This document shows positions 40,495 through 49,036 of a stretch of 64,000 nucleotides of DNA, piece by piece (the first letter of the stretch is position 1; each line of letters opens with the position of its first letter). The position numbers and the translations under genes are program-made. Source of the stretch: UBA6144 sp964399165 (lineage in GTDB: Bacteria; Bdellovibrionota; Bacteriovoracia; Bacteriovoracales; Bacteriovoracaceae); NCBI GenBank assembly GCA_964399165.1, contig CAYNPO010000004.1, positions 130,064-194,063 of the forward strand, given 5' to 3'. Below the pieces are notes generated by a model, which saw only the letters and a list, made by a program, of their open reading frames with translations, was not told the DNA's origin and searched no databases.

Positions 40495-41385
40495 TCACAG
40501 AAGTCGCAGCGGCTTCTCCATCAAGGGTGAACGCCATCCCGCTTCAAGTCGGTGGTTGAAGAGTTCCACCAGGTGCTGGCACATTTCGGGACAGAGGATG
40601 TCGTCGGGCTGATGGGCGAAGAAGAAAACGCGCTTCAGGCCCTGCCACCGTGCCAATCTCTCCGCCCACGTCTGCGCGCGGGAAAAATCACTGGGGTGCA
40701 ATTCGTTGCCCACGAAACGAACCAACGTGAAAGGTGCGCTCAGTGACGAGTGGAGAACATCCCTCCTCCCCGCCACGTCCGTTATCACCAAACCGATGTT
40801 CTTTTTCCGCAAGTACTCAACCAACGCGGGCAACACGCGTCCCTCAGAAAACCATGTGGAGTGACGCAACTCCACCGCTAAGGGAAGCTCGGAGGGCCAG
40901 GCTTCGAGGAACCGGTGCAAGAGGGCGCGCTGGCCATAGTCGAAGTGGGGCGGCAGCTGGATCCAACTGGCGCCCAGCTGCTCGCCGAAGGACTCCAGCG
41001 CCTCCTGCCAAAGCCTCAGCTGGGTTTTATCGGCCAAACCGTAAGCACGGTGGGAAATGTTCTGGGGGAACTTGGGACAGAAAAGAAACGACGGCGGGAC
41101 TTGGTCGAGCCATGCCCGAACTTGCGCGTGGCCGGGAATCCGATAATGGGTGGTATTGAGCTCAATGGTGGTGAAGACGCGTCCATAATGGGACAAGAAA
41201 TCCGTGGGCCGGGTCCCTTCAGGATAGACTTTGCCGAGCCAAGACCGGGCCCCCCAAGATGGTGTGCCCAAGTAAAACCGTGTGCGCACGCCCGGGACCT
41301 GGGATAGCCAAGGATGGTTAGTGGGATCGTCAGGCGGAAATGCCCACTCCATGCCGTCGACTGACTCGAGTTTTCCGAAGTCCAC
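40495..41385 (-). CDS. DUF72 family protein (YecE-like)
   Basis: 296 residues, TIM-barrel DUF72. Characteristic segments: 'FYLGTPSWGARSWLGKVYP', 'FTTIELNTTHYRIPGHAQVR', 'FLFCPKFPQNISH', 'WIQLPPHFDYGQRALLHRFL', 'LPLAVELRHSTWF' and 'LVITDVAG'. The family's biochemical function is unknown. It stands downstream of the tRNA on the opposite strand. Start chosen at the first ATG of the frame; the extra N-terminal 30 residues before RTRFYLGTPSWG may be overextended. Confidence 0.9.
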   Translation of the reverse strand: MDFGKLESVDGMEWAFPPDDPTNHPWLSQVPGVRTRFYLGTPSWGARSWLGKVYPEGTRPTDFLSHYGRVFTTIELNTTHYRIPGHAQVRAWLDQVPPSFLFCPKFPQNISHRAYGLADKTQLRLWQEALESFGEQLGASWIQLPPHFDYGQRALLHRFLEAWPSELPLAVELRHSTWFSEGRVLPALVEYLRKKNIGLVITDVAGRRDVLHSSLSAPFTLVRFVGNELHPSDFSRAQTWAERLARWQGLKRVFFFAHQPDDILCPEMCQHLVELFNHRLEAGWRSPLMEKPLRLL

Positions 41386-41481
41386 AACTTAAGATAACCA
41401 AAAACTGGAAAATGCGTAAACGGCCCTGGCGCTCTCTCACGGCTCTTCACGGAAGAGACCGGAAGATGTCAAACTTCTTGG

Positions 41482-42930
41482 ATGTCATTTCCTGCCGACA
41501 AATTGCGACCCTCCTTTGTCTTCGTCTTCGCTTTCGCCCTGATGGGAGGAGGGTTGAAGTTCTATTATGACCGGGAGTTCAAGCGCCATGCCGATTTTCT
41601 TAAATCGGAAGGACGCCTGCTGCGGAGTTTGGTGCAAGACCGCCTGCGCCTACATGAACGGAGTGCCGTCGCCTTGGCCAATCTGGCCGAGGAACTGCTG
41701 GAGCGGGGGGATGTTTCGCCTGCCATGTTTTCCGCGCTAGGCGACATGGCAGTCCTCAGCCTGCCCGAGGTCCTTGGGGTGAACATGGTGGATCCAGAGG
41801 GACGCATCGTACGTGTGCACCCGTTGCGGGAAAACCATGCAGCCTTGGGAAAAACCAGCCAAAACTTTTCATCCTTGAAGGAGGCCCGGGAGCGCGGCAC
41901 GAGGGTCTGGCTCAGTTCTCCTTTCCGCTTTTTCCAGGGGGGGGAGGGATCGGCATACTATGTATCTCTTCGGCGCCACGGCCGGCATTTCGGCTGGCTG
42001 GGGGTGCCCATGCACCAGGACAAATTCTTCGAAGCCTTCCCGATCAACGGCTCCATGGGCAACTTCCACGTGCGGGTCACTGCCCTCTCCGACGGGACCG
42101 TGCATTTCTCGACGACCCCCGCCCCCCCCGATAAGGGGCAACCAGGCCTCGCCCATCGCCGCTTCGAGGTCATGGGCCGCTCCCTCCGGGTGAGTACCTG
42201 GCCCCGAGACCCGGGACTCGCCAACTCACAACTCCCGTTACTCCTCGTGCTCGCCCTGCTCGGCGCCTCGCTGGCCGCGGCCGCGTGGTGGTTCTTCCAG
42301 CAGCGGCTCCAGGCCGTGCGGAAACTCGCGGATCTGAACCAACTGCTGCGCCTCACTCTCCATGACACCGCCAACAGCTTGGCGGTGGTCCAGGCCTACC
42401 TCGACTTGCAACGAGACAACCCCCAGCTCATCGCACCCGAGAAGATCACGCCCCATGTGGCCTACGTGGTGGACCTCCTCCAGCAGATCAAGCTGGTCCA
42501 CCGCCTCTCCGATCGGGGCCCCGTATGGCGACAAGAACGCCAGCCGCTTCTCCCCCTTTTCCTGGCGATGACGGAGCTGTTCGTCGATCGGCTAGAAGAC
42601 AAGAAGCTTAACCTGGATTACGACCCCGAGCAGCTGGCGGGAAATTCCCCCTCGCTTAACGGCAGCTTGTTCGCCCACAGCGTGATTGGCAACTTGCTGC
42701 GCACGGCGATCAAGTCGGCCCCGCGGGACTCCACCATCCATGTGGGCATCGTCAAGGAACCTGGCATTCTTGAGTTGAGCTTCCGCCACGCCGCCCCTCC
42801 CCCTCCCGAAGAAGGCCAGGATTTCGGCTTCCAGATCGCGCGCAAGGTCGTGGAGCTGCATGGGGGGACGCTCCAGCGCGGACGCACCCCCGAGGGAGGG
42901 ACTCTGGTGCGGGTGCGGGTCCCCGCCTGA
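41482..42930 (+). CDS. Membrane sensor kinase-like protein with degenerate ATPase domain
   Basis: 482 residues. N-terminal helix (about 11-28), a periplasmic sensor domain (about 30-245, dCache/CHASE-like: 'VLGVNMVDPEGRIVRVHPLR' and 'GEGSAYYVSLRR'), second helix (about 250-272), coiled linker and a DHp-like helix with His in 'LLRLTLHDTANSLAVVQAYL'. The ATPase domain has the N-box Asn (IGNLLRTAIKSA) and a C-terminal 'FGFQIARKVVELHGGTLQRG', but the G1 box DxGxG is replaced by a Pro-rich run (RHAAPPPPEEGQ). Catalysis is uncertain; it may be a pseudokinase. No response regulator is adjacent. Confidence 0.8.
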   Translation: MSFPADKLRPSFVFVFAFALMGGGLKFYYDREFKRHADFLKSEGRLLRSLVQDRLRLHERSAVALANLAEELLERGDVSPAMFSALGDMAVLSLPEVLGVNMVDPEGRIVRVHPLRENHAALGKTSQNFSSLKEARERGTRVWLSSPFRFFQGGEGSAYYVSLRRHGRHFGWLGVPMHQDKFFEAFPINGSMGNFHVRVTALSDGTVHFSTTPAPPDKGQPGLAHRRFEVMGRSLRVSTWPRDPGLANSQLPLLLVLALLGASLAAAAWWFFQQRLQAVRKLADLNQLLRLTLHDTANSLAVVQAYLDLQRDNPQLIAPEKITPHVAYVVDLLQQIKLVHRLSDRGPVWRQERQPLLPLFLAMTELFVDRLEDKKLNLDYDPEQLAGNSPSLNGSLFAHSVIGNLLRTAIKSAPRDSTIHVGIVKEPGILELSFRHAAPPPPEEGQDFGFQIARKVVELHGGTLQRGRTPEGGTLVRVRVPA

Positions 42931-42934
42931 GCGC

Positions 42935-43741
42935 TCAGCAGAAAGAGAATTCCTTCTTCTCCCGTGGGGGGAACTTGGGGGGGAAATCGCCCAAGGCCCG
43001 GGCCTCATCCAAGAGCTTCAGGGGGTTGCGGTCGATGAGGGAGAAGAGCTCGTCGTAGGAGTCGATCACGTAATAGAGCGGCTGGAGGATGTCGATGCGG
43101 AAGGGCGTCCGCAGGGCGGTGACCGCATCGAAGGGCACGCGCTCGGGCACCGCCGATTCCACCGCATACACCGTCTCTTCCTTGGAGGAAAGGATCCCTC
43201 CCCCGTAGGCACGGACGCCTTCCTTGGTGTTGATGAGACCGAACTCCACGGTGAACCAGAAAAGGCGGAAGAGCTGGACACGGTCCTTGGGCTTGGCCTC
43301 CAGGGCGATGCGGCCATAGGCGTGCATGAACTCAGTGTAGGGTTTGAGGGTGAGCAGCGGGCAGTGCCCGAAGAACTCGTGGAAGATGTCCGGCTCCTGG
43401 ATGTAGTCGAGTTCCTCCGGCGTGCGGATGAAGCTCGCGGCGGGGAAGCGCTTGGTGGAAAGCAGGGTGAAGAACTCGCTGGCGGGAATGAGCGCGGCCA
43501 CCGGCTCCACGCCCCAACCATGGAACTCCTTGAGCCGGCGCGTGACATCGGTGTGCTGGGGGATGCGGTCGCGGCTGAAGCCCAGGAGATCGAGCCCGCG
43601 TACGAACTCGGGAGCGGCGTGGCCTTCCACCAGGGCGCGCTGGCGGTCATAGAGCTTCGCCCAGGTCTCGTGATCCTGAGGAGGATAGTTGATGAACCCC
43701 TTTTCATCGGGGGGAATGGAAACGTACGTGGTCTTTTTCAT
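42935..43741 (-). CDS. phhA: Phenylalanine 4-monooxygenase
   Basis: 268 residues from the ATG at 43741 (overlaps the glycosylase stop, ATGA). Non-haem iron aromatic amino acid hydroxylase: His121 and His126 in 'DIFHEFFGHCPLLT', Glu166 in 'LFWFTVEFGLI', with 'YGGGILSSKEETVYAV' and RIDILQPLYYVI. Uses tetrahydropterin and oxygen to convert Phe to Tyr. No pterin-carbinolamine dehydratase gene is adjacent. Length fits prokaryotic enzymes, which lack the regulatory ACT domain. Confidence 0.96.
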   Translation of the reverse strand: MKKTTYVSIPPDEKGFINYPPQDHETWAKLYDRQRALVEGHAAPEFVRGLDLLGFSRDRIPQHTDVTRRLKEFHGWGVEPVAALIPASEFFTLLSTKRFPAASFIRTPEELDYIQEPDIFHEFFGHCPLLTLKPYTEFMHAYGRIALEAKPKDRVQLFRLFWFTVEFGLINTKEGVRAYGGGILSSKEETVYAVESAVPERVPFDAVTALRTPFRIDILQPLYYVIDSYDELFSLIDRNPLKLLDEARALGDFPPKFPPREKKEFSFC

Positions 43742-44361
43742 TTCTTCGCCTTCGTGTTTTTCTTTTCCGTCGCCTGGGCCTCCAGTGCGCGCCAGCAATA
43801 CCAGGCGATCTCCGTGCGGTTGCCCGCCCACTGATCACCCAGCGGGGCGAGTTCCCGGGCGGTGGTGAACCGGGCCTCGGGGAAAAGCAGCTTGAAGCCC
43901 TTGCGCACACCCAGATCGTCCACCGGCCATACGTCCATACGACGGTAGCGGAAGATCAGCACCATTTCCACCGTCCAGCGGCCCACCCCGCGCACGGCGA
44001 TCAGGCGCTCCACCAGCTCGTCGTCACTCATCTTGCGGGCCTGGGCGTCCGTGGGGACGAGCCCTTCGAGGGTCTTGCGGGCCAGGTCCTGGATGGCCAG
44101 CACCTTGGCCCCCGAGAGGCCCGCGCCACGCAGTTGGGTCACGGTGAGTTCCAAGGTGACGGAAGGCGTGGGGGTCTTCCGCGGGAAAAGCGCCTTGAAG
44201 CGACCGTATATGGTGTCGGCGGCCTTGGTGGAAAGCTGCTGGGAAGCGATGGCCGAGGCCAGATGGGTGAAGAGCGTCCCTCTGGGGCGTTTATCGGCGT
44301 CAAAGGGCTCCCAGGCCTTGCGGGCGTGGCGCAGCCGTGTCTCATTGAGTTTCCGGGCCAT
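43738..44361 (-). CDS. DNA-3-methyladenine glycosylase II family (AlkA-like)
   Basis: 207 residues. HhH-GPD fold: 'THLASAIASQQLSTKAADTI', 'ERLIAVRGVGRWTVEMVLIF' (helix-hairpin-helix with GVGRWT) and catalytic Asp in 'DVWPVDDLGVRKGFKLLF'. No Fe-S cysteines, so AlkA type rather than Nth/MutY. Excises alkylated bases. Lys-rich end (TEKKNTKAKK) may add DNA affinity. First gene of a two-gene operon with phenylalanine hydroxylase, an unusual pairing. Confidence 0.92.
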   Translation of the reverse strand: MARKLNETRLRHARKAWEPFDADKRPRGTLFTHLASAIASQQLSTKAADTIYGRFKALFPRKTPTPSVTLELTVTQLRGAGLSGAKVLAIQDLARKTLEGLVPTDAQARKMSDDELVERLIAVRGVGRWTVEMVLIFRYRRMDVWPVDDLGVRKGFKLLFPEARFTTARELAPLGDQWAGNRTEIAWYCWRALEAQATEKKNTKAKK

Positions 44362-44483
44362 AGGAAGGCCACCCTACTCCTTTTCCCAGAAGGCGGCCGG
44401 AGACCGCGTAATCTTTATCCGCGCCAACTCGGGGGCACCACCCTCTGGTATCCTTTCCGGGCCCAACTCCATCGGAGCCACTC

Positions 44484-44972
44484 ATGAAGATCCTCATTCT
44501 GGCGCTCTTCTTTCTCTGCGCATTCCAAGCCGCGGCCCAGCCCGTGGAGGGCGCCGCCCTGGCGCAGATCCAACCTGGGGCGCGCTTGACCTTGATAGCC
44601 GCCATGGCGATCCCCGCCAACGATGCCGTCCATTTCCAGGCGGGCCGCGCCATCGCCCGTAACCAAATTCGCTTCGGCCAACCCCTCTGTTTCGTCACCG
44701 CCACGGATTCAGACGAATCTTCCGGGAGCGAGATCCGTCTCCCCGCCCGCAGCACCCTCACCGTCATCCAGGGCAGCCCCCTGCGCCCGGGCTGGAGCAT
44801 GGTCCTGCTCGAAACCGACCAGGGACTTGGCCTTAACGTGGTTTGCACCGAATCCGCCCGCAGCGTGAACGCGGAAGGCTTTGTCCTGGGCGACGACGTC
44901 GCCAACCGCGCCCTGCAGGCGGGCGACATGGCCCAGATCCTCAATGCCCGCTTCCTGCGACCCCAACCATGA
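44484..44972 (+). CDS. Secreted protein, tandem paralogue A
   Basis: 162 residues with signal peptide MKILILALFFLCAFQAAAQ. Mature part has two cysteines (PLCFVTAT and LNVVCTES) likely to form a disulfide. It has the same length and the same order of elements as the next gene (a basic strand, Cys at about 73-79, 'LPARSTLTVIQG', 'LGLNVVC'), indicating tandem duplication. Probably periplasmic beta protein. No family recognised. Confidence 0.75.
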   Translation: MKILILALFFLCAFQAAAQPVEGAALAQIQPGARLTLIAAMAIPANDAVHFQAGRAIARNQIRFGQPLCFVTATDSDESSGSEIRLPARSTLTVIQGSPLRPGWSMVLLETDQGLGLNVVCTESARSVNAEGFVLGDDVANRALQAGDMAQILNARFLRPQP

Positions 44973-45046
44973 AAGAATTACCCGTCCCTAGGACGGGCCG
45001 GGACCATTCTCGCTAAAACCTCCGGCATAAACACCTGGAGGTCTCC

Positions 45047-45535
45047 ATGAAAGCCACCATCCTGCTCTTCGGCGCCTTGCTCGCCTTCAACGCTTCCGCC
45101 AATTCCATCGAGGACGCGGAAATCGTCCTGCTGAAACCCGAGAAAGTCACCTTCACCTTCACCCGCGCCCTCACGATCCCGACCAGCGGTGACGAATCCC
45201 AGGTTCCCGTCATCCGCAACAGCGGCCTGCCCGTGCGGGTGGGCGCCACCACCTGCATCGTGGCCGGTAGCTCCGAACTCTCCGGCCGCTCCGTCGTTCC
45301 CGCCGGCACCAAGATGAAGCTTGAGACCATCATGCCCGACTTCTACTCTGACACCGGCCTCACCATCATCAAGCCCGCGGGTCTGTGGGGCCTGGGCTTC
45401 ATCTGCGTGGACAAGCTGGCCAAGCTCGAAGAAGAGACCGGTTTCCCCGAAACCGCCGATCCCGAAGGTTCCATCACCGTGCGCGAGCTGCGCGCGGCCC
45501 TGCGTGGGTTGGTGGAGATCTCCATCAAGCGCTGA
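45047..45535 (+). CDS. Secreted protein, tandem paralogue B
   Basis: 162 residues with signal peptide MKATILLFGALLAFNASA. Matching elements with paralogue A: 'FTFTRALTIPTSGDESQV', TTCIVAGSS, 'VPAGTKMKLETI' and 'LGFICVDKL'. GGAGG precedes the ATG. The pair is followed by a bidirectional terminator. Function unknown; two conserved cysteines suggest an oxidised periplasmic fold. Confidence 0.77.
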   Translation: MKATILLFGALLAFNASANSIEDAEIVLLKPEKVTFTFTRALTIPTSGDESQVPVIRNSGLPVRVGATTCIVAGSSELSGRSVVPAGTKMKLETIMPDFYSDTGLTIIKPAGLWGLGFICVDKLAKLEEETGFPETADPEGSITVRELRAALRGLVEISIKR

Positions 45536-45555
45536 GCCTTTCCCCACCTAAAATG

Positions 45556-45581
45556 AAAAGGGCGCCCAAGGGCGCCCTTTT
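45556..45581. terminator. Bidirectional terminator between convergent genes
   Basis: AAAA-GGGCGCC-CAAG-GGCGCCC-TTTT: perfect 7-bp GC stem (45560-45566 with 45571-45577) flanked by A4 and T4, 20 bases after paralogue B and 22 bases beyond the stop of the minus-strand gene at 45604. Confidence 0.93.
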
Positions 45582-45603
45582 ATTATGTGTGGAGTGCAGA
45601 GTC

Positions 45604-46437
45604 TTACTCGCAGGCCCGCTCCGGCATGTGCGCCACGCTGGGGCAGGTGATCTTCGCCACCATCTCGCGGAAGTGGTGGATGAAGGAGAGGCCCATGAAG
45701 TCGCGGCGGCCTTCGCCCACTTCCTTGAGTTCGGCCAGCATGTCGGCCTGGCGGAAGGTGGAGAATTTCTCGATGAACTCGCGGTCGACTTTCATCAGGT
45801 CCACCTTCACGTTGGTGAAGGGGATCTGGATCGCCTTGTATTCGGCGTCGTAGTCGCCGTCGAAGGGGCGCAGGGTCTGGGCCAGCTCGCGGTCGTTCAG
45901 GTAGAACTTGGCGGTGAAGGCGTTCGTGAGGGTGTAGTCCACCTGGGCGCCGAAGCGGAAGAGCTTGATCTTGCCGGGGAGCACGTCGTGCATGGAGCGC
46001 AGGACGGCCTGCTCGGTGTTATCCACGGCGCCGTTCATGGAGGCGGGCATCTCTTCGCCGGTGATGCGCTTGTAGCTCTCTTCCACCATCTTGTGGAACA
46101 GCGCGACGGTGGCCAGGCGGGCCTCCACGCAGACTTTGGGCTTGGGGCACAGGGAGCGGTAGTGGTCCACCAGGCGCTTGGTCACGGACCAGACGGGGGC
46201 GTTCTCGGCGTTCTTGGGGTTACCACCCTTGTCGACCATGCTGCCGTTTTCCCAATCGAAAATGGTGCTGAGGTCCAGGCGGCCGTTCTCGGTGTTCACT
46301 TCGTTGCGGCGGTCCCAGGCGAAAGTGTCGTGGGACATGAGGCCGACCACGCCGACGTCTTTCACGGTGAAGATGGGGCCGGCGGCGGCGGTGAGGGAGA
46401 GAGAAAGCGCGATGAACGCGAGACCCAGGCGGGACAT
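45604..46437 (-). CDS. Secreted protein of unknown function
   Basis: 277 residues; signal peptide MSRLGLAFIALSLSLTAAAG; AGGAGTTCCGC precedes the ATG at 46437. Mature part has four cysteines (SLCPKPKVCVEAR and C-terminal TCPSVAHMPERACE), a helical middle ('LATVALFHKMVEESYKRI') and a beta segment ('YLNDRELAQTLRPFDGDYDA'). No catalytic signature recognised. Monocistronic with its own terminator. Confidence 0.75.
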   Translation of the reverse strand: MSRLGLAFIALSLSLTAAAGPIFTVKDVGVVGLMSHDTFAWDRRNEVNTENGRLDLSTIFDWENGSMVDKGGNPKNAENAPVWSVTKRLVDHYRSLCPKPKVCVEARLATVALFHKMVEESYKRITGEEMPASMNGAVDNTEQAVLRSMHDVLPGKIKLFRFGAQVDYTLTNAFTAKFYLNDRELAQTLRPFDGDYDAEYKAIQIPFTNVKVDLMKVDREFIEKFSTFRQADMLAELKEVGEGRRDFMGLSFIHHFREMVAKITCPSVAHMPERACE

Positions 46438-46575
46438 GCGGAACTCCTGTGTTTGATGAACGAAACTGGGGTTTATGTGACCAAACAGGTGAAGATGGTG
46501 TCAAGTAGACTGGCGCAACGCTAGGCGACAGAGTCACACTCTTTTTAACTACTCTTTTGAAAAGGGCGATTCTCC

Positions 46576-46977
46576 ATGCTGCTCGCGCTGACATTCCTCT
46601 CGTTGGCCCAGGCTTCGCTCCCCATCGGGCAATCAGGAACCATGTTCTACAGTGAGCTCGTCCCCGCCCACCGGGGCTTGCTGAAGATCGAGTGGCCCAA
46701 GTGCGCCCATGGCCGCCCTCCCCTCCTCATTACCAAGGAGATGGTTTACAGCGCTAAGAGCGTCGAAGGGGATGGGCCTAGGGAAGTGAGGCAGGTGAAC
46801 GCGCGGGTTTCTCCTAACCTGGAAGCGAAACCTTGTCCTCCTAACAGCCCCACCGCCATCGAAGAACTCCATGTGGGCGCAGATCCGCGCCGCATGTCCC
46901 ACCTGTCACTGTTCGTGGAAGCGCCCTACAAGCTCTTGTCGCTAGAGGCGTCAAAGGCCCCGGCAAACCTTCGCTAG
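46576..46977 (+). CDS. Small secreted protein, unknown
   Basis: 133 residues with a short signal peptide (MLLALTFLSLAQAS). Two cysteines (WPKCAHGRPP, AKPCPPNSP) and a beta-rich body. Only moderate coding evidence: no strong ribosome site (AAAGGGCGAT), and the 3' end overlaps the convergent lipoprotein gene by 27 bases. The signal peptide and the clear gap upstream support it. Confidence 0.55.
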   Translation: MLLALTFLSLAQASLPIGQSGTMFYSELVPAHRGLLKIEWPKCAHGRPPLLITKEMVYSAKSVEGDGPREVRQVNARVSPNLEAKPCPPNSPTAIEELHVGADPRRMSHLSLFVEAPYKLLSLEASKAPANLR

Positions 46978-47964
46978 CTCGGCGTGGATGGCCTTCTCCT
47001 GCTCGGGCAACGGGCCGAGCTGGCGCTCGAGAATCTGGCGGATCTCCCACGGGTTTTCGCTGGCCTCACGCAGGACTGCCAGGATTTTCTCCGGACCGGC
47101 GGCTTTGAGCCACAGCCGCAGGGTTGCCTGGGCCACCCCGTAGACATTCAGCTTCTCCTGCTTCGCCTTGTAGAAATAGCCACCGTCCAATAGCCGCAAG
47201 TAGTGCGACCCCAGGCGCCGACGGGTGCTCCAGCATTCCCTTTGACCGAGGAAACGGTGCCCGGGCTCAAAGGTCGAGGCCAGCCCCTCGTCGATGAACG
47301 GGTTCACCAACCCCGTTTCCATGGCCAGCACGTGGACCAGCTCGTGCACGTGGTCCAGCTTCAAGTAGGCCTTGATGGCGCGATGGCGCCCGCGGCCTCC
47401 GTTCTCCATGCCCTCTCCCACCACCTCGACCGCGTCCTTGGCGTCCATGGCGACGTAGTAAGTGATTTCGGGCAAAGGCGTGCGCAGGTCCTGGGCCACC
47501 TTCTCCGCTGTTTTGGCAAAAGCGGCGGCCACGGAAACTTGCCTGGGGGTAAGCGGCTTGCGAGTGACATACAGGATTTTGCCGAAGCGCTGCTGTTTCC
47601 AGCCCCGGGTCAACTCCTCGAGGATTTCGTCTTCATCCAGGGTCAACGTCCATCCATGGGAGGCGCGCTTCATGGCCACCCAGGTAGGCTTGCCCAGGAC
47701 GACCAGCTTGAGCATGGCGGAGGAACTTCCCACCAAGCGCGCGCCCTCCACGGGCAGGTTGCGGGTGAACTCGGTTCCCGGAGGGAGGGTGTTGAAGAAA
47801 AAAGCCCGGTAAGCGGGGTCCACCAAGTGGTCAGCCCGCTCATCCGTGGTCGTCGCGTAGGTCCTCCACGCCTTCAAGACCGCGTCCTCGGTTTGCCGTG
47901 GAAGCGAAGCGCATCCAGCCAGCAAGGACAGCGCAAGGAGGGACAAACTCATCAAGCTTTGCAT
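46951..47964 (-). CDS. Lipoprotein with gluzincin-like HExxH...E zinc motif
   Basis: 337 residues; MQSLMSLSLLALSLLAGC is a lipoprotein signal with lipobox LAGC. His207-Glu208-x2-His211 (HVHELVHVLAM) is followed by Glu226 in 'NPFIDEGLAS', spacing and context typical of peptidase MA-clan proteins (HExxH then E in a DEGLA/NEGxA motif). This favours a zinc peptidase anchored in the envelope. N-terminal 150 residues are unrecognised. Third zinc-peptidase-like secreted protein in the window. Confidence 0.8.
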   Translation of the reverse strand: MQSLMSLSLLALSLLAGCASLPRQTEDAVLKAWRTYATTTDERADHLVDPAYRAFFFNTLPPGTEFTRNLPVEGARLVGSSSAMLKLVVLGKPTWVAMKRASHGWTLTLDEDEILEELTRGWKQQRFGKILYVTRKPLTPRQVSVAAAFAKTAEKVAQDLRTPLPEITYYVAMDAKDAVEVVGEGMENGGRGRHRAIKAYLKLDHVHELVHVLAMETGLVNPFIDEGLASTFEPGHRFLGQRECWSTRRRLGSHYLRLLDGGYFYKAKQEKLNVYGVAQATLRLWLKAAGPEKILAVLREASENPWEIRQILERQLGPLPEQEKAIHAELAKVCRGL

Positions 47965-48027
47965 GAAGCACCACCTAGGGATAGGTGATGTCAGCAGAGG
48001 GCGGGACGCGTGTCAACTCAAGACGTT

Positions 48028-49029
48028 CTAGAGCGCGGCTCCCCGAAGCGTGATGCTCTCGGCCGGCCCGTCGACGACCTGTCCCAGCACCCAAGCCTTC
48101 TCACCCCGGGCCTTGAGCCAAGCCAAGGTCTTCTCTGGTGAGCGCACCGCCAGCACGAAGCCGACGCCACAGTTGAAGGTGCGCGCGAGGCCGTGCTCGC
48201 TCAGACCGGACTGTTTCATGACGGCGGACATGGCCGCGGGAATCTCACCCGCGCCGGGCATGAAGTCCACCATGTAGCCCAAGGACGCATTCATCCGGGG
48301 CACGTTGAGCAAACCGGAGCCGGTGATGTTCGCCATGCCCGTGAGCTCGGCGCCCACGGCCTCGCGTAGGCCCAGGATCAGGTCCACGTAGATGCGGGTG
48401 GGGGCCAGGACTTCGGCGGCCAAACGCTTGCGCTCGTCGGCCGGGAAGGTGTCGAGGATCTTGCGCACCAACGAGTAGCCGTTGGAGTGGAAACCGGTGG
48501 AAGCGATGCCGATGAGGGTGTCCCCCGGGCGCACTTGGGAGCCGTCGAGCAACTCGCCCGGGCGCACTTCACCCACGGCGAAGCCAGCCAGGTCGTAATC
48601 CCCTTCGGCGTACATACCGGGCATCTCCGCGGTCTCGCCGCCGATGAGGGCCAGGCGGCCCTGCTTGCAGCCATCCACGATGCCCGTCAGCACGGACTCG
48701 CCCACGCCCAGCTCGAGCTTGCCCGTGGCGAAGTAGTCCAAGAAGAACATGGGGCGGGCCCCGCAGCAGAGCAGGTCGTTCACGCACATGGCGACCAGGT
48801 CGATCCCCACGGTGTCGTGCTTGCCGAGTTCGATGGCGAGCTTCAGCTTGGTGCCAACCCCGTCGGTACTCGCGGCGAGCAGGCGGTCGGCATCCTGGCG
48901 GTACAAGGCGGCGAAGCCACCGACGCCGGAAACCACGCGGTCATCGTGGGTGGAACCCACCATCCGCTTGATCCGCTCGACGAACTTGTCGGCCAAATCG
49001 ATGTCGACGCCCGCGCTTTTGTAATCCAT
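48028..49029 (-). CDS. purM: Phosphoribosylformylglycinamidine cyclo-ligase
   Basis: 333 residues from the ATG at 49029 (GAGGACTT upstream), seven bases after the purH stop. Signatures: 'ASTDGVGTKLKLAIELGKHD', 'DLVAMCVNDLLCCGARPMFF', 'GGETAEMPGMYAEGDYDLAG', 'GIASTGFHSNGYSLVRK' and 'NITGSGLLNVPRM'. ATP-dependent closure of the imidazole ring to AIR (step 5 of IMP synthesis). Last gene of the minus-strand pur operon. Confidence 0.97.
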   Translation of the reverse strand: MDYKSAGVDIDLADKFVERIKRMVGSTHDDRVVSGVGGFAALYRQDADRLLAASTDGVGTKLKLAIELGKHDTVGIDLVAMCVNDLLCCGARPMFFLDYFATGKLELGVGESVLTGIVDGCKQGRLALIGGETAEMPGMYAEGDYDLAGFAVGEVRPGELLDGSQVRPGDTLIGIASTGFHSNGYSLVRKILDTFPADERKRLAAEVLAPTRIYVDLILGLREAVGAELTGMANITGSGLLNVPRMNASLGYMVDFMPGAGEIPAAMSAVMKQSGLSEHGLARTFNCGVGFVLAVRSPEKTLAWLKARGEKAWVLGQVVDGPAESITLRGAAL

Positions 49030-49036
49030 AAGTCCT

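Noticed and set aside
47981..47996. CACCTA-GGGA-TAGGTG hairpin upstream of the gluzincin-like lipoprotein
   Set aside because: Short 6-bp stem with no T-tract; could be a weak purM terminator but support is too thin to annotate.
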